Below are positions 30,617 through 35,704 of a stretch of DNA of 35,704 nucleotides, piece by piece. This DNA comes from Minisyncoccota bacterium. GTDB lineage: Bacteria > Patescibacteriota > Minisyncoccia > Phycocordibacterales > PALSA-1337. How positions within the stretch are numbered: the first letter of the stretch is position 1; the number at the start of each line of letters is the position of its first letter. The position numbers and the translations under genes are program-made. The notes beneath the pieces were generated by a model. The model was not told the origin of the DNA, searched no databases, and saw nothing but the letters and a program-made list of their open reading frames with translations. The stretch covers positions 1 through 35,704 of the forward strand of contig JAGOQK010000007.1 in the NCBI GenBank assembly GCA_017991475.1, given 5' to 3'.

Positions 30617-30739
30617 GCTCGCGCCTGCGCGCGAGCGCCTCGGGGAATCGAAAAGGTTGAGCCTGTCGTACGGAGCCGTAGGCGAGTACGACGCGAAACC
30701 TGTACTGAAGCTGTAAGCTTCGATTCCCCGTAGGGCTAC
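30617..30739. repeat. Palindromic element ending in a copy of the tRNA-Glu 3' end
   Basis: 21 nt of the tRNA-Glu 3' end (30553-30573) recur exactly at 30719-30739. The part CGGGGAATCGAA also occurs inverted at 30641-30652, pairing with 30719-30730. Inside are GTCGTAC/GTACGAC and AGGTT/AACCT stems. Just before lies GCTCGCGC/GCGCGAGC (about 30618-30636). It could be an att-like scar or a tRNA-associated REP element; no integrase is present. Confidence 0.65.
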
Positions 30740-30767
30740 AAGCTCGCTATCTATTATCCCCCTATCG

Positions 30768-30776
30768 TGCTATTAT
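30768..30776 (+). promoter_or_regulatory. Extended -10 of the cold-shock gene
   Basis: TGCTATTAT; the start of the coding region is about 55 nt further, so unlike neighbouring genes this mRNA has a real leader, as cold-shock genes usually do. Confidence 0.5.
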
Positions 30777-30835
30777 ACCCTCACAAAGAAAAGCGTCGGT
30801 TTTCTTCGAGATAATAGTAATAGCAACAAACTCAC

Positions 30836-31036
30836 ATGATGACAGGAACAATCAAGACCATCACGGACAAGGGATTTGGATTCATTGCCCGCGAAGGCGA
30901 AGCAAAGGACCTTTTCTTCCACTCCAATGATCTCCAGGGTGTCTCTTTCGATGAGCTTCGCACCGGTGACACCGTCACCTTCGAAGTCGTCCAGGGCGAC
31001 AAGGGCCCAAGTGCAAAGAGTGTCAAGCGCGTATAA
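30836..31036 (+). CDS. csp: Cold-shock domain protein
   Basis: 66-aa single OB-fold RNA/DNA-binding protein. RNP1 is KGFGFIA and RNP2 is DLFFHSN, with the usual GTIKTITD start and TFEVVQGDKGPSAKSV end. Two ATGs in tandem (30836 and 30839); the second would give the family-typical MTGTIK start. Likely an RNA chaperone. Own promoter and own terminator. Confidence 0.96.
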   Translation: MMTGTIKTITDKGFGFIAREGEAKDLFFHSNDLQGVSFDELRTGDTVTFEVVQGDKGPSAKSVKRV

Positions 31037-31064
31037 TACCGCGTTCGATATCTTTAACAAAAAT

Positions 31065-31086
31065 ACCCCAGCAATGGGGTGTTTTT
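31065..31086. terminator. Bidirectional terminator after csp and the CAP-protein gene
   Basis: ACCCC (31065-31069) and GGGGT (31076-31080) flanked by an A-run and TTTTT (31082-31086). Confidence 0.75.
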
Positions 31087-31114
31087 GTATGTGAGGAACG
31101 TGCACGGTGTTCAA

Positions 31115-31741
31115 TTATTCTCGAGAGGCAGTTATAAAATCAGGCGACGAGCTCGTTATGAAAGGATCCTCCAAACTTGCAGTTGCGGTATATCGACCAA
31201 GAGGCTTGCCAAACATCTGGACTACGAAGGTGGTCTCATGGCCGTTGTACATCCCGCGCGCTGTAGCTATGCCTATTTCGGTAAACTCGGCATTGAGAAT
31301 ATTTGCTCGATGAAGGGGAGAGTTCATCCAAGCCTTCTCGACGTCGGCTGATTCGAAGAAATCGATCGCCAGATTCTCGCCCGCGTGTGCATAGTCATAT
31401 CCAGCACGCGCCAACCAGTGCCACGGAGTTGTACCATTAGGACTATTGTGTGCGAAATATCCCTTTGCAGCCATGTCGTCCGCCTTGGCCTGGGCAGCGC
31501 GCTCGAGCACGGGATTTGTGCGAAGTGAAGGGATAGAGGCATTGTTTCGGTCAGTGTTAGCGAGCTCAACGAGAGAGCTTGAGATGACCGCCGCCATAGA
31601 ATCCACAGCATCCATCACGATGCGAGGAAGGGTCTGTACGCCCAGCCCGAAGCCTATCGCAATAATAGAAATGCAAAGTGCAATCTCGAAGAGTATTTTG
31701 TCAGCATTTCTTTTTTTGGTGCGAGGTGGTGCTTTGCGCAT
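31115..31741 (-). CDS. Membrane-anchored CAP/SCP-domain protein
   Basis: 208 aa: a basic N-terminus, one membrane segment (about 17-38), then an extracellular CAP (YkwD-like) domain with GYFAHNSPNG (His98), AGENLA (Glu122), SPLHRANIL (His144) and FTEIGIA (Glu156), the expected cavity residues. CAP proteins of bacteria are often linked to the envelope; the activity is not settled. It starts 9 nt after the stop of the LamG gene, so both are probably one minus-strand operon of surface proteins. Confidence 0.9.
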   Translation of the reverse strand: MRKAPPRTKKRNADKILFEIALCISIIAIGFGLGVQTLPRIVMDAVDSMAAVISSSLVELANTDRNNASIPSLRTNPVLERAAQAKADDMAAKGYFAHNSPNGTTPWHWLARAGYDYAHAGENLAIDFFESADVEKAWMNSPLHRANILNAEFTEIGIATARGMYNGHETTFVVQMFGKPLGRYTATASLEDPFITSSSPDFITASRE

Positions 31742-31750
31742 ATGTATGAA

Positions 31751-33694
31751 TTATATCACAGGCAACGGAAGCTGGAGGCTTGGACAGACGAGCGTATTGA
31801 TCTTCCAGAGAGTCATCGGTCCGACGAATCCAGTTGCGATGCCGCGTGGGTTTTTACCGTTCTTGATCCATGGTCCGATGATGCTGTCCTTGTGCTCGAG
31901 TTGGAATTTCTTGACTGCGGCGAGCGTGGTCTGACCGAATATGCCATTCATGGCAAGTCCAGAACTCATGGACTCATTGAGGAAAGCCTGGAGCTTCTCT
32001 ACGTCCTTGGGGTCATTTTTGCCGCCATAACTGAGCGTCGTTGGTAGATAGATGCTGCATGATGTCGATGCGCCGAGCACTTGACCGCCGCCGATAGATC
32101 CGCCAGCTGAGTCAGTTGATGTAGATGAGACTCGTCTACTGCCCGAACTCGAGTTCTGTGTTTGTGTCTGCAAAGGAGTAGGTTCGGTCGGTACATCTTC
32201 ATCTGTTGGTTCCTCGGTAGTTCCTTGTGCATCCTGGTCTTCATCGCCAGAAGGATCGCTTACAACGGAAGGAGGAGCTTCGGCTGGGGCTATGACGGTA
32301 ATCGTTCGGGTCCCGCTGACGCTGAGTCCTCCGCTATCAGTAACCGTATAGGTGAGCTCGAATACGCCCACATCAGATGTCGTGACTGGCCCCCCACTGA
32401 CTTCAATGGAAGGGGTGAGTATTCCGTCTTGCGCATCCATAGCATGAGCGCCGGCGTCCACGAATTCATCGCCAATGAGCAAGGTGATATTCGTTGAGCC
32501 AAGCACGATAAGTATCGGAGATGTATTCTCTCCCGGCGCATCTTGATCCTCGTCTCCCGATGGGTCAGAAATGATTCCCGATTGTCCATCTTGGTCCTCA
32601 TCCTCAGAGGGATCAGAAATTACTCCCGCAGCCCCGTCTTGATCTTCATCATCAGATGAGTCAGAAATAATTCCTGATTGACCATCCTGATCTTCGTCTG
32701 ATCCTGAGTCGGGGAATATGATCGTGAAAATATGCGAAATATTCTCGTTGTTGTCGAGCTCATCGGTTGCTATCACAGAGAACATGTGCACGCCAGTCGA
32801 AAGACCTGTGAGTGAAGCTGGGGAAGAACACGGCTCGAATGTTTCGCCATCCAATTGGCAGGTGACATCCGCGTCAGCTTGGTGAGCGAATTCATAGGTT
32901 GCGGTGTCAGTTGTGATTTCGTCATCAGGGGTAGTGATGAACTCCAAATAGGGCGGAAGAGTCGCCGCTGAAGCGGTTTGTGCGTACAAAGTCCCGATTA
33001 CATTGTCTCCGTCGAGAGTGAGCGCCTTGCTATATACGCGCACATCGTCGAGTTTACCCGTGTATTCACCAGGAGTGTTTGTTGCGGTACGATTGAAAAG
33101 GAGACCAGCGGGCTTGAGAGGGCCGCCCGGCCAGCTCCATTGTCCAGTCGTGGCGTTTGAATCATCGACATAGAGATATCCGAAGCCAGCGGTGCTATCG
33201 TGAGTTATCGTTATAAGGTGCCACGAGTCGTCATTGACTGCAGTATCGCCTGAAAACGTCATAGTGTTTACTCCAAGTGGTTTGATTACGATTTTCCCAT
33301 CCAGAAGACGAGCTTCAAACCCAGAAGAGGGATCTGAAATGATTGTTGCGTTCGAATCAGTAGTTTTTATCCAAAAAGATATGCTAAATATGTTCTGAGG
33401 CGTTGTTCCGTTTCCAGAATTGCCGATCTGTACATATTGATTTGCAGCAGCGAAGGAGAGTGCACGACCGAATTGTCCAGTCATGGGGACTGGGCTCCCA
33501 AATACTTCTCCGGTATTGTTGCTGGCTGCATCGGCTATTACCGTGCCAGTTGCTTCATCGAGTTTCCAGTGAGCAATCAAGCTGTCGTCGAGCACGGTCG
33601 CACGAGCGTTGGATAATGTTATCGCAAGCGTCGTTCCGATGACGACGATAAGCGCGAGCATCGAGATGGTCAGTGTACGGAGGGGGCGATTCAT
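31751..33694 (-). CDS. Large secreted protein: LamG, acidic repeats, Ig-like and peptidoglycan-binding domains
   Basis: 647 aa. Signal peptide (about 1-32), a LamG/concanavalin-like domain (about 36-240, LIAHWKLDEATG to GKLDDVRVYSKAL), a beta-sandwich (about 248-328, one Cys pair), four acidic 16-residue repeats built on SDxSxDEDQDG (about 330-386, one more copy near 480-490), an Ig-like/DUF5011 domain (about 395-468, GDEFVDAGAHAMD), a Ser/Thr/Gln linker, and a C-terminal peptidoglycan-binding domain (about 560-637, VEKLQAFLN...GIFGQTTLAAVKKFQ). The DEDQDG repeats may bind calcium. A probable wall-bound adhesin for host or surface carbohydrate; role inferred. Confidence 0.88.
   Translation of the reverse strand: MNRPLRTLTISMLALIVVIGTTLAITLSNARATVLDDSLIAHWKLDEATGTVIADAASNNTGEVFGSPVPMTGQFGRALSFAAANQYVQIGNSGNGTTPQNIFSISFWIKTTDSNATIISDPSSGFEARLLDGKIVIKPLGVNTMTFSGDTAVNDDSWHLITITHDSTAGFGYLYVDDSNATTGQWSWPGGPLKPAGLLFNRTATNTPGEYTGKLDDVRVYSKALTLDGDNVIGTLYAQTASAATLPPYLEFITTPDDEITTDTATYEFAHQADADVTCQLDGETFEPCSSPASLTGLSTGVHMFSVIATDELDNNENISHIFTIIFPDSGSDEDQDGQSGIISDSSDDEDQDGAAGVISDPSEDEDQDGQSGIISDPSGDEDQDAPGENTSPILIVLGSTNITLLIGDEFVDAGAHAMDAQDGILTPSIEVSGGPVTTSDVGVFELTYTVTDSGGLSVSGTRTITVIAPAEAPPSVVSDPSGDEDQDAQGTTEEPTDEDVPTEPTPLQTQTQNSSSGSRRVSSTSTDSAGGSIGGGQVLGASTSCSIYLPTTLSYGGKNDPKDVEKLQAFLNESMSSGLAMNGIFGQTTLAAVKKFQLEHKDSIIGPWIKNGKNPRGIATGFVGPMTLWKINTLVCPSLQLPLPVI
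32538..32706 (-). repeat. Tandem coding repeat for acidic 16-residue units
   Basis: Four imperfect units of about 48 nt encoding SDxSxDEDQDG-type motifs (residues about 330-386 of the LamG protein), with a separate fifth copy near 32225-32260. Copy number could vary between strains. Confidence 0.7.
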
Positions 33695-33736
33695 AGGTAT
33701 TTGGATATGATATCTAGTTTGTAAACAATGGTATAC

Positions 33737-33765
33737 TGTATATCATATATAACATGCTTTGTCAA
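33737..33765 (-). promoter_or_regulatory. Promoter of the LamG-CAP operon
   Basis: On the minus strand TTGACA (33765-33760), 17-nt spacer, TGA then TATACA (33742-33737). Confidence 0.7.
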
Positions 33766-33846
33766 TATCATGTCTGGGGCTACTAGGCATGAACGCACGA
33801 GCATACTTGATACTGTATTGCTGTATTATACACGACATCGTTTTTT

Positions 33847-33855
33847 TGCTACAGT
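33847..33855 (+). promoter_or_regulatory. Extended -10 of valS
   Basis: TGCTACAGT, 15 nt before the ATG at 33871. Confidence 0.4.
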
Positions 33856-33870
33856 TATGCGTATTCAGCC

Positions 33871-35704
33871 ATGAATCAGAAATTCCTCAAGCCGTACGAT
33901 CCACAGGCGACCGAAGACCGCATCTACAAGCTCTGGGAAGAGAGTGGTTTTTTCAATTCCGACACTCTCCCTGCTCGCAATCAAGAAGGCGAACCGTATT
34001 CTATCGTTTTGCCTCCGCCCAATGTGACAGGTACGCTCCATATGGGCCATGCCGCCATGTTGGCTATCGAGGACATCATGATTCGCTACAAGCGTATGCA
34101 AGGATACAAGACGCTTTGGATTCCAGGAACTGATCACGCTGCCATCGCTACACAATCCAAGGTCGAGAAGGAGATCGAGAAAAAAGAGGGCAAACGCCGC
34201 CACGATCTCGGTCGAGAAGAGTTTCTTAAGAGAGTAGACGCATTCGCGCAAGCAAGCCACGACACCATCGTCAATCAAGTTCGCAAGATGGGGGCATCTA
34301 TCGACTGGTCACGTGAAGCATTTACGCTTGATGAAAAACGAACGCGTGCCGTCCGCACCGCATTCAAGACCATGTATGATCTCGGTCTCATCTATCGTGG
34401 TCACCGTATCGTCAATTGGGATCCAAAAGGGCAGACCACGATCTCTGATGATGAGATTGTCTATGAAGAACGCAAAGCCAAGTTGTATACATTTAAATAT
34501 TCAAAGGATTTTCCTATATCTATTGCCACGACGCGTCCTGAAACCAAGGTGGGTGATGTTGCGGTCGCAGTGCATCCTGATGATACTCGATACGCTCAGT
34601 ATGTCGGCCAGGAATTCAAGGCTGACTTTGCTGGAGCACAGATAACCATCAAGATCGTCGCTGATACTGCTGTTGATCCTGAGTTTGGAACAGGCGCAGT
34701 CGGTGTGACACCTGCGCATAGTTCGACTGATGCTGATATTGCTTCCCGTCATGGCTTGAATTCGGTTCAGGTTATCGATGAGTTCGCGAAAATGATGCCA
34801 GGCACTGGTCAAGTTGCAGGTATGAAGGTCGGACCTGCGCGTGAAGCTATCGTGAAGTGGCTCGAAGAGAGTGGTTTGCTCGAGAAGACAGAGGATGTGA
34901 CGCAGAATATCGCTACAGCTGAGAGGACTGGTGGTGTCATTGAGCCGTTACCGAAACTGCAGTGGTTCATCGCGGTAAATAAGGCATTCAAGATACCAAA
35001 TTCGAATATTCCTGGAATAAAGGCGGGTGATGAGGTGACGCTGAAGCAGATCATGCGAATGGCGGTCGAGTCGGGCGCTATAAAAATCATTCCTGAACGA
35101 TTTGAAAAGATCTACTATCATTGGATCGATAATCTGAGAGATTGGTGTATTTCAAGACAGATATGGTATGGACATCGTGTGCCAGTTTGGTATCGCCCTG
35201 TTGTCACCCCGTCGAAGGACGGGGTCCAGAATGATGAACTCGGTAACGAGAAAAACTCCGCACAACAAGATTCTCCAGTGAAACAGTATTCAAGTGTTGC
35301 AACTGAGTTGTCGGCTCTGGATTCCGGCCTTCGCCGGAATGACAACATCGAACTAGTCGTAGGTATTGAAGCGCCTTCTGGTAATGAATGGACCCAGGAC
35401 GAAGATACACTCGATACCTGGTTCTCATCAGGATTGTGGACATTTTCAACTCTTGGCTGGCCGGACAAAACTGAAGATTTGAAAGTGTTCCATCCGACGG
35501 CAGTACTCGAGACTGGCTACGACATCCTCTTCTTCTGGGTGGCACGCATGGTCCTCATGACGGGGTGCCTTCTCGGTGATGTACCATTCAAGACAGTATA
35601 TCTTCATGGCCTTGTTCGTACTGCAAAAGGTGAGAAGATGTCCAAGTCCAAGCCTGAGACCAATATCGATCCACTCGACATGATCGCAAAATATGGTGCT
35701 GATG
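33871..35704 (+). CDS. valS: Valyl-tRNA synthetase (3' end outside window)
   Basis: Class I synthetase that charges tRNA-Val. 611 codons are visible: PPPNVTGTLHMGH (residues 48-60, HIGH-type), WIPGTDHAAIATQ, the editing domain with ATTRPET and GTGAVGVTPAHS, WCISRQIWYGHRVPVW, DTLDTWFSSGLWTFSTLGWP and KMSKS (589-593). Residues 444-492, between VPVWYRP and the IELVVG strand, are encoded exactly by a 147-bp palindromic element and are not part of the family; this is the place where other ValRS have a short zinc-ribbon or loop. The frame is kept. Confidence 0.97.
   Translation, partial: MNQKFLKPYDPQATEDRIYKLWEESGFFNSDTLPARNQEGEPYSIVLPPPNVTGTLHMGHAAMLAIEDIMIRYKRMQGYKTLWIPGTDHAAIATQSKVEKEIEKKEGKRRHDLGREEFLKRVDAFAQASHDTIVNQVRKMGASIDWSREAFTLDEKRTRAVRTAFKTMYDLGLIYRGHRIVNWDPKGQTTISDDEIVYEERKAKLYTFKYSKDFPISIATTRPETKVGDVAVAVHPDDTRYAQYVGQEFKADFAGAQITIKIVADTAVDPEFGTGAVGVTPAHSSTDADIASRHGLNSVQVIDEFAKMMPGTGQVAGMKVGPAREAIVKWLEESGLLEKTEDVTQNIATAERTGGVIEPLPKLQWFIAVNKAFKIPNSNIPGIKAGDEVTLKQIMRMAVESGAIKIIPERFEKIYYHWIDNLRDWCISRQIWYGHRVPVWYRPVVTPSKDGVQNDELGNEKNSAQQDSPVKQYSSVATELSALDSGLRRNDNIELVVGIEAPSGNEWTQDEDTLDTWFSSGLWTFSTLGWPDKTEDLKVFHPTAVLETGYDILFFWVARMVLMTGCLLGDVPFKTVYLHGLVRTAKGEKMSKSKPETNIDPLDMIAKYGAD
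35200..35346. mobile_element. REPIN/MITE-like palindromic element inside valS
   Basis: Two 31-nt inverted ends (35200-35230 and 35316-35346). They match except at six positions, and those six differences are paired changes that keep a perfect hairpin in each end: CCCCGTC/GACGGGG around GAAG on the left, ATTCCGGC/GCCGGAAT around CTTC on the right. Total 147 bp, that is 49 codons without a stop. No transposase is encoded, so a non-autonomous element. Confidence 0.75.

Noticed and set aside
30553..30739. Prophage or integrative island at tRNA-Glu
   Set aside because: Only 166 bp between the direct repeats and no integrase or phage gene in the window.

Overview
The window looks like the chromosome of an ultra-small Patescibacteria (Candidate Phyla Radiation) bacterium, most likely a Parcubacteria relative; the exact lineage is my inference. 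Signs are the transketolase split into two genes, a UvrC without its C-terminal helix-hairpin-helix region, a stray four-helix-bundle (23S rRNA intervening-sequence type) gene, a large secreted LamG / peptidoglycan-binding protein, a DUF378 protein, tRNAs without encoded CCA, and many housekeeping genes whose extended -10 promoter sits 6-9 bases before the ATG, so that the mRNAs should be leaderless or nearly so. Core genes have moderate GC; several accessory genes are clearly more AT-rich.

Layout. 1-8671: mainly carbon metabolism, with the end of pyrD, GAPDH, a four-helix-bundle gene between inverted repeats, uppP, rpiB, a secreted trypsin-like protease, an rpe homologue with altered metal ligands, a small Cys-rich protein, and transketolase N and C halves separated by an AT-rich membrane gene. 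8672-11278: a mostly non-coding, RNA-rich stretch with a candidate attenuator, nested hairpins, a small unknown protein, a secreted beta-rich protein and a structured RNA of about 370 nt. 11279-22684: nucleotide excision repair (uvrB, uvrA, uvrC) mixed with an accessory patch (membrane protein, DUF559-like nuclease, HicBA, an unknown gene, a RhuM-like remnant), a tandem-receiver response regulator, a LuxR-type regulator, two small membrane proteins and ddl. 22685-24943: tRNA-Ala, DUF378, tRNA-Pro, a microprotein and zwf. 25022-30413: a small unknown protein, then a compact division and cell-wall cluster (mraZ, rsmH, an FtsL-like gene, a class B PBP, murF) with MraZ-box repeats in front. 30414-35704: tRNA-Glu with a duplicated 3' end, csp, a convergent operon of two secreted proteins, and valS, which runs off the window.

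How it works together. GAPDH, RpiB, Rpe, transketolase and glucose-6-phosphate dehydrogenase give a lower-glycolysis plus pentose-phosphate set. UppP, Ddl, MurF, the PBP, MraZ, RsmH and the FtsL-like protein serve peptidoglycan synthesis and division. UvrA, UvrB and UvrC could make a reduced but complete excision-repair set.

The most unusual signal is repetitive. Degenerate period-7 repeats occur at several sites: between genes, and in frame inside tktC, zwf and rsmH. A 147-bp REPIN/MITE-like element with inverted ends and compensatory hairpin changes lies in frame inside valS. The four-helix-bundle gene is bracketed by 35-bp inverted repeats that touch both neighbours, and the tRNA-Glu 3' end is repeated 166 bp downstream at the edge of a palindromic element.
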